Below, one piece after another: positions 33,801 through 45,030 of a stretch of DNA of 64,000 bases. This stretch comes from Chelativorans multitrophicus. GTDB taxonomy: Bacteria > Pseudomonadota > Alphaproteobacteria > Rhizobiales > Rhizobiaceae. The stretch is from NCBI RefSeq assembly GCF_011317445.1, contig NZ_JAAAPL010000001.1, forward strand, positions 1,426,001-1,490,000, given 5' to 3'. Within the stretch, counting starts at the first letter, position 1. Every line of letters begins with the position of its first letter. Position numbers and translations under genes: made by a program. The notes under the pieces are model-generated. The model made no database searches. It saw nothing but the letters and a program-made list of their open reading frames with translations, and was not told where the DNA came from.

Positions 33801-36800
33801 TCATTCAGCTGCAAGCACCTGGCGATAGCGCATCAGGAGCACACGGAGCGAGGCCGGTTTGATGGGCTTGTTGAGCACCGGAATGCCCATTGCTTTGGCG
33901 GCGGCGCGCACATTGTCGGTGCGGTCGGCCGTGATCAATATGGCGGGGATTTCCATTCCCCATGCGTGCCTGAGCTGCCCGATTGCCGCGAGGCCGTTTT
34001 CGACATCCAGATGGTAATCCGCCAGAATCAGATCCGGCCGATTGCCCGGCATGCGGAGCGCCCCTATGCTGGCAACGCCCGTGGACGTGTGTACCTGACA
34101 GCCCCAGCCTTGCAGTAGGACACGCATGCCATCGAGAATTTTTTCGTCATTGTCGATGCAGAGCACGTCGAGTCCCGCGAGCATAATATTCGGACTGGCA
34201 GCCAATGGCAGCGGATCGGGCAGGAGGTCGGGTTGTGCGCTGCTTGCAGGCAGAATCACGGAGAAGGAAGTACCTTTTCCGGGCTTTGATGAAAGCCGGA
34301 TCTCCAGCTTGAGAACACGTGCGATACGATCCACGATGGAAAGGCCAAGCCCGAGCCCCTGAGCCCCGCGCATGCCCTCATCCAGCCGTGTGAATTCCCT
34401 GAAGACGATATTCAGTTTGTCGTCCGCGATGCCGATCCCGGTGTCGATCACCTTTAATTCGACCAGTTCGCCGCGCCGGCGCACGCCGACGAGCACGCGG
34501 CCGCGGCGCGTATATTTGATGGCGTTTGAGACGAGATTCTGAACCAGACGGCGAAGAAGGCTGCGGTCAGTGCATACGGCAATCGAGCTGGGCACTATGG
34601 TGAGCCGGAGCCCTTTTTCGTCAGCAAGAGGGCGGACGTCTGTACCGATCTGGCTCAACAGGGAATCGAGCCGAAACACGCTTTCCGAAGGTTTCAGCGC
34701 ACCGGTATCGAGCCGGGAGATGTCCAGAACGGCGCCGAGGATCGTTTCCACCGAATCGAGCGAGGACTCGATGCTTTCCACGAAAGCGTGAAGATCCTGA
34801 CGGTCCGTTTTCTCCTTGAGCGGAGTGCAATAAAGCCGCGCCGCATTAAGGGGCTGGAGGATGTCGTGTCCCGCAGCCGCGAGAAAGCGCGTTTTGCCGA
34901 GATTGGCCTCTTCGGCGAGCCTTTGTGCCTGGGCAAGCTCCTCGTTCACGCGCATCAGCTCTGCCGTGCGATGTGCCACGCGTTGTTCGAGCGTTTCATT
35001 TGCGCGCTTCAATGCAATGTCCGCTTCAACGCGGGCAGTAATGTCGGTGTAGGTGGCCACCATGCCGCCGCCAGGCATGGCATTCGAGCGAATCTCAAGG
35101 ATGCGCGCGCTCTTTTGCAATGTCAGTTCCCATGGCGTGCCGAAGGCTGCAAGCCTCTCAAGCACCGTCTTTTCCGCATCCCGGGGAAGCTCCCCGCGGG
35201 CGATGAGATGGTTCACAATTTGACCGAGGGAGACACCGACCTGCCCCATTACGTCAGGCAGGTCCAGAAGCGCGCGGAACTGCCTGTTCCAGCAGGTGAG
35301 GCGAAAATCCTCATCGAAAACGGTGATTCCTTCTTCCATCTGATCGAGCGCCGTCTGCAGCAGATCGCGGTTATGCTGAAGCGCGAGCGAGGCGTCGTCG
35401 AGCAGCTTCATCGCATCGCGAGGAGAGCTTTCGATCCGTTGGAAGAGAAGCGACAGTATAAGGCGAGCTGAGGATGAGCCGACGGCGCTCGTAAGAAGCT
35501 GCTCGGAAAACCGGATGACGGGCACGCTCGCCTGATCGTTTCCGTTGAGCGGTTTGCCCTGCTCGGCTTCGAACGAGAGGAAGGAACGCTCGGTTCGCTC
35601 CACGCCCAGATAACGAGAGATCGTGTCCTTCAGATCGTTGACCGTAACAGCCGGTCTGAAACGGCGCAGGCTCGGCATCGGGGCGGCCTCGCGCGGCACG
35701 AAGATGGCCGCCTGAATGCGCTCCAGCGGTTTCGCGGCGCGTGAGAGGGAGCCCAGCACGAAGAAGAGTGTGTTGACAGTGAGGCTCCACAGCACACCGT
35801 GGTTGAGCGGCTCCGCCACCGTGCCGAAGAGGGCCTGTGGCCGCAGCGCCTCAATGCCGAAGAGGCCGTTCGTGATAATCTCGGTGCCAGCCGGCGCCAC
35901 CGAAGGGAAGAAAAGCGTATAGGCCCAGATGATGAAGCCAGCGCTCATGCCGAGCAGAGCGCCGCGGCTGTTCGCACCCCGCCAAATCAGCCCGCCCAGA
36001 AATGCGGGCGCGAACTGGGCGATGGCGGCAAAGGAAATAAGACCAATTGCGGCAAGCCGCGCGTTATTGGTGCTCTCGCGATAATAAAGGAATGCCGCGA
36101 AGAGGATGACAAAGATTGCAGCACGGCGGATATTAAGGATAACGGCCGACCAGTCTTCCTTCTCGCCGCCTTCCGGGTGCAATAGCCGGCGCACGAAAAG
36201 TGGGATGATGAGGTCGTTGGAGATCATGATGGACAGTGCCACGCTGTCAACGATGACCATGGCTGTCGCCGCCGAAAGCCCGCCGATAAAGGCCAGCAGC
36301 GCCAATGCGTCGTGCCCGGCAAGGAGCGGTACGGCCAAAACGTAGAGATCGGAATTCGTACGGTCGCCTACGGCGTGAATTCCGGCGAACGCGATCGGTA
36401 TGACAAAGAGATTGATAAGCACGAGATAGAGCGGGAAGAGCCAGGCCGCCCGCTTGAGCTCGTCCGGCCCCTTGTTCTCGACAATGGTTACATAGAACTG
36501 TCGCGGCAACATGATAATGGCGCAGGCACTGAGCGTCGTCATCACCACCCATGTTGCGAGCGAGGTGGGATGCGTGAAAGCGTTGACCACCTTAGGTTCC
36601 GCCGCCACCTTCCTGGCGAGTTCGCCTGCTCCTCCGAACAGGAAGAAAGTAACGGCAATGCCGACGGCGAGAAAGGCGGCGAGCTTGACCACCGATTCAA
36701 TTGCCACGGCGAGGACGAGGCCATTCTGATGTTCCGTCGCGTCCGCGTGCCGAGTACCGAAGAGTACGGCAAAGAGCGCCAGCAGCATCGCGATCAGCAG

Positions 36801-37292
36801 CGAGATATCGCCGATGAAGAACTCGATCGATGGCAGCGCCCCGTCATAGTGCTCCACCATCAGGCTTACCGAGGCTGAGATCGCCTTCAGTTGCAAGGCA
36901 ATGTAGGGAATGGTGCCGCAAGTGGCGATGATCGCCGCCACGGAGGCAATGGCGAAGCTCTTGCCGTAACGGGCCGCCAGAAAATCAGCGACCGATGTGA
37001 TCTTTTCCCTTTTCGCAAGCCGGATGATGCGCCCGAGCAGCCGGTTTGCAAAGATAAAGACGAGGACAGGCCCGATATAGATCGCCAGAAATTCGAAGGC
37101 CCGCTCCGTCGCGAGCCCCACCGAGCCGAAAAATGTCCAGGACGTGCAGTAGATCGCCAGGCTCAGGGCATAGATGAGCGGGCGGGTGCCGGACATCTTG
37201 CCTGCGGCTGCGCGCCGATCTCCCAGGCTCGCGATCACGAAAAGAAACGTGACGTAGCCGATGGCGATGATCGCGATGACCCAGCCCTGCAC
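33801..37292 (-). CDS. Hybrid histidine kinase with Na+/solute symporter domain
   Basis: 1163 residues from GTG 37292. The first roughly 500 residues are a sodium/solute symporter (SSS) domain with about 13 helices ([41 protein letters not shown]). A PAS domain ([20 protein letters not shown]) and a coiled coil lead to the kinase core: H-box [19 protein letters not shown]-box [14 protein letters not shown], then [21 protein letters not shown]-terminal receiver has its Asp in LILADYHLD. Such proteins may sense a transported or bound solute at the membrane. Response regulator partner is convergent at 33123. Confidence 0.95.
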   Translation of the reverse strand: MQGWVIAIIAIGYVTFLFVIASLGDRRAAAGKMSGTRPLIYALSLAIYCTSWTFFGSVGLATERAFEFLAIYIGPVLVFIFANRLLGRIIRLAKREKITSVADFLAARYGKSFAIASVAAIIATCGTIPYIALQLKAISASVSLMVEHYDGALPSIEFFIGDISLLIAMLLALFAVLFGTRHADATEHQNGLVLAVAIESVVKLAAFLAVGIAVTFFLFGGAGELARKVAAEPKVVNAFTHPTSLATWVVMTTLSACAIIMLPRQFYVTIVENKGPDELKRAAWLFPLYLVLINLFVIPIAFAGIHAVGDRTNSDLYVLAVPLLAGHDALALLAFIGGLSAATAMVIVDSVALSIMISNDLIIPLFVRRLLHPEGGEKEDWSAVILNIRRAAIFVILFAAFLYYRESTNNARLAAIGLISFAAIAQFAPAFLGGLIWRGANSRGALLGMSAGFIIWAYTLFFPSVAPAGTEIITNGLFGIEALRPQALFGTVAEPLNHGVLWSLTVNTLFFVLGSLSRAAKPLERIQAAIFVPREAAPMPSLRRFRPAVTVNDLKDTISRYLGVERTERSFLSFEAEQGKPLNGNDQASVPVIRFSEQLLTSAVGSSSARLILSLLFQRIESSPRDAMKLLDDASLALQHNRDLLQTALDQMEEGITVFDEDFRLTCWNRQFRALLDLPDVMGQVGVSLGQIVNHLIARGELPRDAEKTVLERLAAFGTPWELTLQKSARILEIRSNAMPGGGMVATYTDITARVEADIALKRANETLEQRVAHRTAELMRVNEELAQAQRLAEEANLGKTRFLAAAGHDILQPLNAARLYCTPLKEKTDRQDLHAFVESIESSLDSVETILGAVLDISRLDTGALKPSESVFRLDSLLSQIGTDVRPLADEKGLRLTIVPSSIAVCTDRSLLRRLVQNLVSNAIKYTRRGRVLVGVRRRGELVELKVIDTGIGIADDKLNIVFREFTRLDEGMRGAQGLGLGLSIVDRIARVLKLEIRLSSKPGKGTSFSVILPASSAQPDLLPDPLPLAASPNIMLAGLDVLCIDNDEKILDGMRVLLQGWGCQVHTSTGVASIGALRMPGNRPDLILADYHLDVENGLAAIGQLRHAWGMEIPAILITADRTDNVRAAAKAMGIPVLNKPIKPASLRVLLMRYRQVLAAE

Positions 37293-37479
37293 GGCCGCCG
37301 CCCTCTTTCCTCCACTCGTTTTTCAAGCGAAGCATAGCGGAGCAGCGCGCGCAATGCTTCTTTCGACCATCCGTACAGAGCGCAGGCACAACAAAGATTC
37401 CCTGTTCGCTCACATTTGCTATTCTGATAAGCGCTGGGTGTGGGTCACCCGGATTCTCAACCGTGCCAGGGGGACTGAA

Positions 37480-37908
37480 ATGGCAAACGGAATGCTGAAT
37501 GAATTCAGGGAGTTCATAGCCCGAGGCAATGTCATAGACCTGGCCGTGGGCGTGATTATCGGCGGCGCATTTGGCGGCATCGTCAGCTCTCTGACCGACG
37601 ACATCATCATGCCCATCGTGGGCGCGGTCTTCGGCGGGTTCGACTTCTCCAATTATTTTGTCCCGCTCGCTTCCGGTGTGACAGCGGATACGCTTGCCCA
37701 GGCGCGTGAGCAGGGGGCAGTGCTGGCCTACGGCAATTTCATCACCGTTCTTCTGAACTTCCTCATCCTCGCCTGGATCATTTTCCTGATGGTCAGGGCC
37801 GTGAACAGGCTGCGCAGGCGGCAAGCAGAGCAGCCGGCTGAGCCCGCGGCACCGCCTCAGGATGTCCAACTCCTGACGGAAATTCGGGATCTGCTGGCAA
37901 GAAGATAA
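37480..37908 (+). CDS. mscL: Large-conductance mechanosensitive channel
   Basis: 142 residues from ATG 37480, with AGGGGGACTGAA before it. Family hallmarks: [32 protein letters not shown] at the pore-lining first helix, then [19 protein letters not shown] and a C-terminal helical bundle (LLTEIRDLL). It releases solutes upon osmotic downshock. Single-gene unit, divergent from the histidine kinase. Confidence 0.96.
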   Translation: MANGMLNEFREFIARGNVIDLAVGVIIGGAFGGIVSSLTDDIIMPIVGAVFGGFDFSNYFVPLASGVTADTLAQAREQGAVLAYGNFITVLLNFLILAWIIFLMVRAVNRLRRRQAEQPAEPAAPPQDVQLLTEIRDLLARR

Positions 37909-37989
37909 GCGAAAGGCGGCCACAGCCGCCATGGAGAGAAAAGAAGGCAGGCAGTGAGGCGGCACCTGATCCGCCTCACCAATCCCGTT

Positions 37990-39267
37990 CTATCCGCCTG
38001 ATTTCGAGACCACCAGCGGGATGATGCGATCTGTCCGCGCGGCCGACGTAGGATTCGCTTCGTTGAAGCTGATGCCGAGAGCCTGCCAGGTCTCAAGCAG
38101 TGCGTCCCTCAGCTTCTCGACAAGGTCGTCCGAGTGGAAGGGCGTGGGTGTTATGCGCAGGCGCTCTGTTCCGCGCGGAACAGTGGGATAGTTGATCGGC
38201 TGAATGTAGATGCTGTGTTTTTCCAAAAGCCGGTCGCTCGCTTTCTTGCAAAGCTCGGGGTCGCCGACCAGGACCGGCACGATATGCGTTTCGGACGGCA
38301 TGACATGAAGGCCGGCCGCACGCAAAACCTCCGTTGTCCGTCGCGCCTGCCTTTGCTGCGCCTCGCGCTCCGCGTTCGATTTCTTCAGATGCCGGATCGA
38401 TGCGGTGGCAGCCGCTGCGATGGCAGGCGGCAGCGCAGTCGTAAAGATGAATCCGGGCGCGTAGGAGCGTACTGCGTCGACGAGCGATGCCGACCCTGCG
38501 ATATAGCCGCCGATGACGCCAAACGCCTTTGCCAGCGTGCCCTCGATCACATCAATGCGGTGTGCGAGGCCTTCCCGCTCGGTGATCCCGCCGCCATGTG
38601 CACCATACATGCCGACAGCATGCACCTCATCGATATAGGTCATCGCATTATAGCGGTCGGCAAGGTCGGCAATCTCCGCGATCGGCGCGATGTCGCCATC
38701 CATCGAATATACCGACTCGAACACGATGAGCTTTGCCCGGCGGGGCTCTGCGGCCCTCAGCAGGCTTTCCAAATGCTCCAGGTCGTTGTGGCGGAAAATC
38801 TTCTTCTCTGCCCCGGAACGGCGCACGCCTTCGATCATGGAGGCATGGTTGAGTTCGTCTGAAAGGACCAGGCAATTGGGCAGGAGGCGCGCGATGGTCG
38901 AGATCGAAGCCTCGTTGGAAACGAAACCGGAGGTGAAAACGAGGGCGGCTTCTTTCCCATGCAAGTCGGCCAGTTCCGCCTCGAGTTCCACCAGCGGGTG
39001 GTTTGTGCCGGAAATATTGCGAGTGCCGCCAGCGCCCACGCCGATCCGGCCGACAGCCTCCTGCATGGCGGCGATCACATCCGGATGCTGGCCCATGCCC
39101 AGATAGTCATTCGAGCACCAGACAGTGATCTCACGTGCCTTTCCATCGGCGCGCCAGATGGCGCGCGGAAAGGCTCCTGCGATCCGCTCGAGATCCGCAA
39201 AAACCCTGTAGCGCCGCTCCGCGTGAAGTTGGTCGATAGCCTCGGAGAAGAACCGCTGATAGTCCAT
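37990..39267 (-). CDS. hemA: 5-aminolevulinate synthase
   Basis: 425 residues. Alpha-oxoamine synthase fold: [51 protein letters not shown], and the PLP Lys in [19 protein letters not shown], ending in [21 protein letters not shown]. It condenses glycine and succinyl-CoA to start heme synthesis. The Shemin pathway enzyme is a marker of alphaproteobacteria. No overlap with neighbours. Confidence 0.97.
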   Translation of the reverse strand: MDYQRFFSEAIDQLHAERRYRVFADLERIAGAFPRAIWRADGKAREITVWCSNDYLGMGQHPDVIAAMQEAVGRIGVGAGGTRNISGTNHPLVELEAELADLHGKEAALVFTSGFVSNEASISTIARLLPNCLVLSDELNHASMIEGVRRSGAEKKIFRHNDLEHLESLLRAAEPRRAKLIVFESVYSMDGDIAPIAEIADLADRYNAMTYIDEVHAVGMYGAHGGGITEREGLAHRIDVIEGTLAKAFGVIGGYIAGSASLVDAVRSYAPGFIFTTALPPAIAAAATASIRHLKKSNAEREAQQRQARRTTEVLRAAGLHVMPSETHIVPVLVGDPELCKKASDRLLEKHSIYIQPINYPTVPRGTERLRITPTPFHSDDLVEKLRDALLETWQALGISFNEANPTSAARTDRIIPLVVSKSGG

Positions 39268-39407
39268 GCTGCCGTCCTAGGTTGCCAGCGGATCATAGAC
39301 GCCCGCCACGCGGGCGTCCATTACCGGAATCGTGGGCAAAATGCCACGTCCGCAGCCGTGATTCCGCGTTGAGCCAAATCACGCCAACTGGAGGGAATGC
39401 ACCTGGA

Positions 39408-39917
39408 CTACTCCTGAAACTGCCGAGCTTCGTAAGTAGTTGTGAGCTTGCCATCCGCCCACGAATAGCGGCCGAGGCACGAACTCGCAGCTTCCGTGGT
39501 TTTGCAGTTGGCGTTGCTGACCCAAACGTTCAGCATGGTTCCCTCTTCGCTCTGGGAAATGGCCGGCGCACCACCCATGATCGTGACGGGTTCGGCGTAA
39601 TTCTGACCGGAAAGCGCAAGCGAAATATAACATCCGCCATTGCCGCAGAAGGTGGTGGCGCCAGCACTGCACTGCATGTTCTGCGGGTTGAGAATGAAAT
39701 CCTGAACCCCGTCCCCGTCTATATCGCCTGTCATGATCATCGGCTGGTCGAAGCCTGATTCGAGCTTGCCATCGATGTCGCTGCACATTTTCTCATAGCC
39801 GGTGAGGATCGACTGGACCGGATCCGGCAGGCTTTCGCTGGACCATTGAAGCGGCTCCGACGAAGCAGCGAAAGGGTAAAGAAACAGGGCGAAGGAAAGA
39901 AAAAGAACACGACGCAT
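39408..39917 (-). CDS. Exported hypothetical protein
   Basis: 169 residues from ATG 39917; ATG 39929 and frames further upstream are possible but the ribosome sites are weak. The signal peptide (RRVLFLSFALFLYPFAAS) is followed by a domain with an EF-hand-like Ca2+ loop (DIDGDGVQDFIL) as in FG-GAP/VCBS proteins. Several Cys suggest disulfides. Function unknown. It lies between hemA and the tRNA-Phe island and has no operon partner. Confidence 0.75.
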   Translation of the reverse strand: MRRVLFLSFALFLYPFAASSEPLQWSSESLPDPVQSILTGYEKMCSDIDGKLESGFDQPMIMTGDIDGDGVQDFILNPQNMQCSAGATTFCGNGGCYISLALSGQNYAEPVTIMGGAPAISQSEEGTMLNVWVSNANCKTTEAASSCLGRYSWADGKLTTTYEARQFQE

Positions 39918-40226
39918 TTTCGTCACCATCAAGATCGGAATTGGAAAAGGCAGTCTATCGGAGAACAGGAAAGGAGAAGTTACGCCGGGGCTCGAAACTT
40001 TCATGCTGTTTGCTCCTTGCCGCGGGGGTTCTGATGCTCAGCGCGCGACAGACCTATGTCATGGCACGATCAACCAGGGGAAGCCTGCCATTGCACTACC
40101 TCCGGCGCATCTAAGTCAAGTGTTTCAGGCTTTGGCATTCGCGCGAAAAAAAGCTCTTCGTTTGAGAAGGGATGCGCTGGACAGCGTCGATTCACATGCT
40201 ATAACCCACGCGCTTTCGACGAAGCG

Positions 40227-40853
<627 letters not shown>

Positions 40854-41040
40854 ATAATCCCTCCCTTCCGTCAATTCTCAATCTTCCTGTCGGCTCTCGC
40901 GTCCGTGCTTGGCGCATTCCGATGGCGTCCAGACCGAGGCTCCGCAAAGCCCCCGGAGGTCTCGTCAATCCTCTCCTGGTCTTCCGGCGTTCGCCCCTGC
41001 GCACCAATAAAAGGACGTGCCAACGACCTGCCGTAGGCCA

Positions 41041-41283
41041 TCAGCGGTCACAGGCGCCGGTTTCGAAGTCGTGCAGGCCGCCGCCAGCAACGCAGAGACG
41101 ATAGCGAGCGCGCCATTCCTCAGATGCTTCAGCCGCATCGGCGTTCTCCTTTCTGATCTGGTGGGAAATTGCTCCCTGCTCGGCAGCGCGGCCGGCGCGG
41201 AATTCGGCCGAGTGCGACCAAGCGAGCCCTGACATGACGGCGAGGACGATCCCGATTTGAATCCATATTCCGATCCCGAACAT
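41041..41283 (-). CDS. Small phage-type membrane protein
   Basis: 80 residues from ATG 41283, preceded by GGTGAGGACG. One N-terminal membrane helix (GIGIWIQIGIVLAVMSGLAW) followed by a charged region (GAISHQIRKENADAAEASEEWRARY) and a short Cys-containing tail. This resembles spanin/Rz-like or other lysis-cassette proteins in build and lies right after the endolysin pseudogene. Family not proven. Confidence 0.5.
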   Translation of the reverse strand: MFGIGIWIQIGIVLAVMSGLAWSHSAEFRAGRAAEQGAISHQIRKENADAAEASEEWRARYRLCVAGGGLHDFETGACDR

Positions 41284-41330
41284 CACGTCCTCACCGGGGC
41301 AATGTCGCCCTCGTTGGTTTGGCGGTTTGC

Positions 41331-41988
41331 TCACCAGCCGTAAGCAGCCCATCCAAGGCCGCCAAGCACGAGGAGCACGGCAATAACGGTCAGCGCGCCA
41401 GAAAGCCATTCAAAGCCAGGAATAGGGGCCAATCGATCGGCAGCGTTTTCGATTTGCTGCCGAGCCGTTTCGATTGCGGCGCCCCCAAGGATCGCTGTAC
41501 CCCCCTGCTTGGCCTGATCTGTCTGGAGCGGGCCGACAGCGCCCGGTCTTTCATCAGGGGCCACCTTGAACGATGCGAGAGCGCGCATCGTTTCGGGGCC
41601 TGCAACGCCGTCCGCAATGAGGCCTGCGAAGCGCTGGAAGGCCAGTACTGCGCTCTTGGTGCTTGGCCCATAGTCGCCATCCACTTTCAGCGCGTGACCG
41701 GCACGGACGAGAAGTGCCTGCAGCTCGCGAACTCGGGCACCCGTCGAGCCCATGCGCAGCATGCCTGATGCCCGCGAGACCGGAGCCGCCCCGGTAAGGC
41801 GCTTGTAAGCCGCTCATCGAAATAACGCCCCTCCCAGAGGATCAACGACTCTTTCGAACCGTGCGACCATCGCGAACACCTGCCCATTGCTCTCAACCTC
41901 GGCAATGGTCGGCAGCATGGCAGCTTCCACTTTCATGCGCGGAGCAAGGCTGCTCGACCGCGCGAACGGTCGCGTCGTCAAACATCAT
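41331..41988 (-). pseudogene. Phage endolysin (N-acetylmuramidase + peptidoglycan-binding domain), frameshifted
   Basis: ATG 41988 follows AAGGAACCTG and starts MMFDDATVRAV. The frame then breaks: the next conserved parts are in different frames, first VEAAMLPTIAEVESNGQVFA, then KESLILWEGRYFDERL (typical of N-acetylmuramidase endolysins), then a third shift with a stop TGA near 41817. The last portion is open from ATG 41762: a peptidoglycan-binding domain (GSTGARVRELQALLVRAGHA, DGDYGPSTKSAVLAFQRFAG) and a C-terminal membrane helix. At least two to three frameshifts make a full enzyme impossible unless recoded. The C-terminal 143 codons could still be translated. Confidence 0.75.
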
Positions 41989-42147
41989 CAGGTTCCTTCG
42001 TAGCTAGATGGGCAGTGTGAACTCGCACTCGGAATCGGCTGCAATCGGCCTTTCATTTTCCCGGCGTGAACGGTAGTTAGAAGCCGCCATAACGGACCTC
42101 CCTGCGTGGTCGGGCCGGCCGGAACGAAGGGAAACGGGAGCGGAGCG

Positions 42148-43284
42148 TTGTCCCAGGAAAGGTACATTGGAGCGGATCTGGTCCGCATATTTGCCGCTCT
42201 ATTGGTAGTTGCCTTCCACCTCGGGTTTTGGTCTTGGGCAAACGAGCGGTCCACGCCGGGCAGCATCCTTCAACGACGCGCAGAGTTCCCGGAAGTTGCG
42301 CAGCTCACCCATTTCGGTTGGGTCGGCGTTGAAGTGTTCTTCATGCTCTCCGGCTTCGTGATAGCCTTTACCGCGCGATCCAGCACCGCCCTGTCTTTCC
42401 TGTATCGGCGTTTTCTGCGCCTATTTCCCGGAGCGGTGATCTGCGCGACAATCACCTTAGCCGTTGCATTGGCGATTGGTTGGCGAGAGCCAGCCGACCT
42501 GCTTGACCGATATCTACGCTCCGCGTCGCTTTGGCCCTATGGACCCTGGATCGATGGCGTCTATTGGACGTTGGGCGTGGAGATCGCCTTCTACACCCTT
42601 GTCTTCATGCTCTTGGCCATCGGCCAGCTGCGCCGATTGGAGCTCATCATGATCGGCGTGGGAACAATCACATCGCTGATTTGGATAGTGTTTGCGCTCT
42701 ACCATGGCCGACCCTCGAACCCATTCAGAGGACTGATTTCTTCCCGCGATGCTCAGCTTCTGCTGCTGCATCACGGTATGTTCTTTTCGGTTGGGGTCGT
42801 TATCTGGAATGCGATTGCCGGCAGATTCACATGGTGGAGAATCGTAGCGGTCACAATCTGCTCGATCGGCGGCTGCGTGGTGATCTACCCAACAGCGACG
42901 CGCGATCTCGGACTAGAGCTTTGGGAGCAGGCATCAATTGCCGTTTGGCTCATTTCCGTGCTGCTCCTCATCGCCGCAGTCCGATTTGATGCTGCCTTGT
43001 CCCGCTATCTCGGCCCTATATCGAGGCAGATTAAAACCGGCAGCCTTGCGACTTATCCGCTCTATCTCCTCCATACTGTCGTGGGCGCGGCAATGATCCG
43101 CGTCTTGCTTGACGCTGGTCTTCCACGATACTTTGCTTTGGCTTTTGTCCTCATTGCCGTCCTACTACTCAGCGTGGCTGTAACCAAATGGCTAGAGCGC
43201 AAGCTGCGGACGTTCCTGTCCCGCTTGCTGCAACATCGTGCTCCAGCAGGGGAGCCAAAGAGAGACATGGGCGCTCCTGGGTAA
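42148..43284 (+). CDS. Acyltransferase-3 family membrane O-acyltransferase
   Basis: 378 residues from TTG 42148, with GGGAG 7 nt upstream; a GTG at 42106 is in frame. About ten membrane helices. Family features: YIGADLVRIFAALLVVAFHLGF with the conserved His, VGVEVFFMLSGFVIAFTARS, RFLRLFPGAVICATITLA, and YWTLGVEIAFYTLVFML. Such enzymes (OafA/NodX type) move acetyl groups across the membrane onto O-antigen, capsule or other glycans. It lacks the C-terminal SGNH domain often fused to this family, but an SGNH gene is nearby (44121). Confidence 0.92.
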   Translation: MSQERYIGADLVRIFAALLVVAFHLGFWSWANERSTPGSILQRRAEFPEVAQLTHFGWVGVEVFFMLSGFVIAFTARSSTALSFLYRRFLRLFPGAVICATITLAVALAIGWREPADLLDRYLRSASLWPYGPWIDGVYWTLGVEIAFYTLVFMLLAIGQLRRLELIMIGVGTITSLIWIVFALYHGRPSNPFRGLISSRDAQLLLLHHGMFFSVGVVIWNAIAGRFTWWRIVAVTICSIGGCVVIYPTATRDLGLELWEQASIAVWLISVLLLIAAVRFDAALSRYLGPISRQIKTGSLATYPLYLLHTVVGAAMIRVLLDAGLPRYFALAFVLIAVLLLSVAVTKWLERKLRTFLSRLLQHRAPAGEPKRDMGAPG

Positions 43285-43424
43285 CGCAACTGAACAGTTG
43301 AGGGTATTTACTTATGGTTGCCTGCTAGGTAGAGGACCGCTCGTGGGGGTAGGCGGCCTCCTGGCAATATGAATTGCAGCGAGAAATTCTCTGGCGTAAG
43401 CAATCTCACAGGGAGAGGGAGATT

Positions 43425-44012
43425 ATGAACAATGCAAGCAACCAATATTGGGAAGAGCGTAAGGATATACTCTATTACCAAGTCGCCCGCGTCCTCGTAG
43501 AGCGGATCGGCAAAAAGGCGCGCTCGATTATCGACGTAGGTTCAGCCGGATGCCCCTATGTAGATTGGTTTGATTTCATTCCACATCGGGCTTCAGTCGA
43601 TTTGAAACGCCCCTACGAAGCGCCCGGCGTCCATTCATTCACCGGAGACTTTTTAGCGTGGGAACCCGACCGCCATTATGACATTGTCACTTGCATGCAG
43701 GTTCTAGAGCATGTTCCGCCAGCTCGGGAATTTGCCCAGAAACTGCTTTCGATCGGGAATGTTGTCGTCGTCAGCGTTCCATACAAGTGGCCCAAGGGAA
43801 AAACAAAATCGCATGTCCACGATCCGGTTGACGAAGCAAAAATGCTGGATTGGTTCGGGCGAGAGCCCAATTTCAGCTATATCTGCACCGAGGTCTTGGC
43901 CCCCGTTGACCGTCTCATCCAAGTCTATGAGCGTTTCCCCGACAAGTGGGCCGCGCTCAATCGCAGAGACAGCATTATCAATAACCTCAACGCAACCCGT
44001 CTTGCCTCTTGA
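43425..44012 (+). CDS. Class I SAM-dependent methyltransferase
   Basis: 195 residues from ATG 43425 behind AGGGAGAGGGAG. Motif I is IDVGSAGCPYVDWF (a Rossmann glycine region with Ser/Ala), motif II ASVDLKRPYE, motif IV HYDIVTCMQVLEHVPP, ending in a segment with VPYKWPKGKTKSHVHDP. This resembles methyltransferases of O-antigen and capsule loci. The substrate is not readable. It follows the acyltransferase by 140 bp on the same strand. Confidence 0.88.
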   Translation: MNNASNQYWEERKDILYYQVARVLVERIGKKARSIIDVGSAGCPYVDWFDFIPHRASVDLKRPYEAPGVHSFTGDFLAWEPDRHYDIVTCMQVLEHVPPAREFAQKLLSIGNVVVVSVPYKWPKGKTKSHVHDPVDEAKMLDWFGREPNFSYICTEVLAPVDRLIQVYERFPDKWAALNRRDSIINNLNATRLAS

Positions 44013-44120
44013 ACAACCCTAAAAGGTCGGCCGTCGCACGATCGTACTTGAATTCTCCGGTTCGCCTGCCCTCGTAACAGACAAGATGGCGCACGCTCAG
44101 CTCATGAGTGCGAGAGACCG

Positions 44121-44918
44121 TTAGTTCAGCGGAATATGATCTTTCATACGGCCCACCATTTCTGTCGCTCCGAATATGCTAAGATGGTGGTTGTCTCTAT
44201 GGATGGGTTTGCCACCCGCATAGAAAATGCATTCTCCGCCAGGACATTGAAACAGATCAGGCATAACGGCTTCCGGGAACTCCTTATGAAACCTCTTGTT
44301 GTATCTGAGTTCCTGCAGAACCTGCCTTTTGTCTGGCTCGCAATCTTGGCATCCATTCAAGGCTACTCCAGGACGTATAAAGTCGCCGAGAACGACGGCG
44401 TTGTGTCCATGTTGGCCTAGCAAGATTGCCAGATCCTTCGCGATTGAGGCCATTCGCTCAGGCTTATCGCGCTTTGCGCTTGTAATAATTATATTTGTAG
44501 GCTGTCTCTCAAAGAAAAACTGAAGAGCGTTCTTGTTACGTCGAACGCACTCGATCGTCCGATCATCCTTATAATCTCGCAGGTAACCTTGGAATCCAGA
44601 TTGGGGGACGCACCCTGTCATGTAAAGAACAAACACATTGTAATTAGGGAAGACTTCCGAAAAGCCTGCAACCAAATGCTTTGCATGGCTATCTCCCCAT
44701 ATGAATATATCCTTATCCATACCCCTGAAATTTTGGCATGTAACAAGACCTCGATCAAACTTATCGTTGTAAGATCGACAATATGTCTTGCTCTCAAGCT
44801 CCCTCAACTCTGCATTGGTTTGCAGCTTGTATTCGCTTATACCGAAATCCGAATATGCGGCACCTAAAACGGCGATAGACAGGACTATGAATGAGAAAAT
44901 CAGGCGCTTCGCTATCAT
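44121..44918 (-). CDS. Stand-alone SGNH-hydrolase-fold protein (OafA-type SGNH domain)
   Basis: 265 residues. A single N-terminal hydrophobic helix (LIFSFIVLSIAVLGAAY) anchors or exports it. Block I is IFIWGDSHAKHLVAGF with the catalytic Ser; the C-terminal DNHHLSIFGATEM supplies the Asp-x-x-His pair. The overall pattern is that of the SGNH domain normally fused to acyltransferase-3 proteins. Here it is a separate protein on the opposite strand from the acyltransferase at 42148. It probably finishes or edits O-acylation of the surface glycan in the periplasm. Cys-rich middle may be disulfide bonded. Confidence 0.85.
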   Translation of the reverse strand: MIAKRLIFSFIVLSIAVLGAAYSDFGISEYKLQTNAELRELESKTYCRSYNDKFDRGLVTCQNFRGMDKDIFIWGDSHAKHLVAGFSEVFPNYNVFVLYMTGCVPQSGFQGYLRDYKDDRTIECVRRNKNALQFFFERQPTNIIITSAKRDKPERMASIAKDLAILLGQHGHNAVVLGDFIRPGVALNGCQDCEPDKRQVLQELRYNKRFHKEFPEAVMPDLFQCPGGECIFYAGGKPIHRDNHHLSIFGATEMVGRMKDHIPLN

Positions 44919-45030
44919 AGTATCGATCTAGCAACGCGCTCCTGAGAAGTCCACCAGTCGGTTGCGCTCTCAGCTCACCCGCATTGAAGTTTGATTTGGA
45001 TGATGCCAAACAGTTGCGTTCGCTAGAGGG

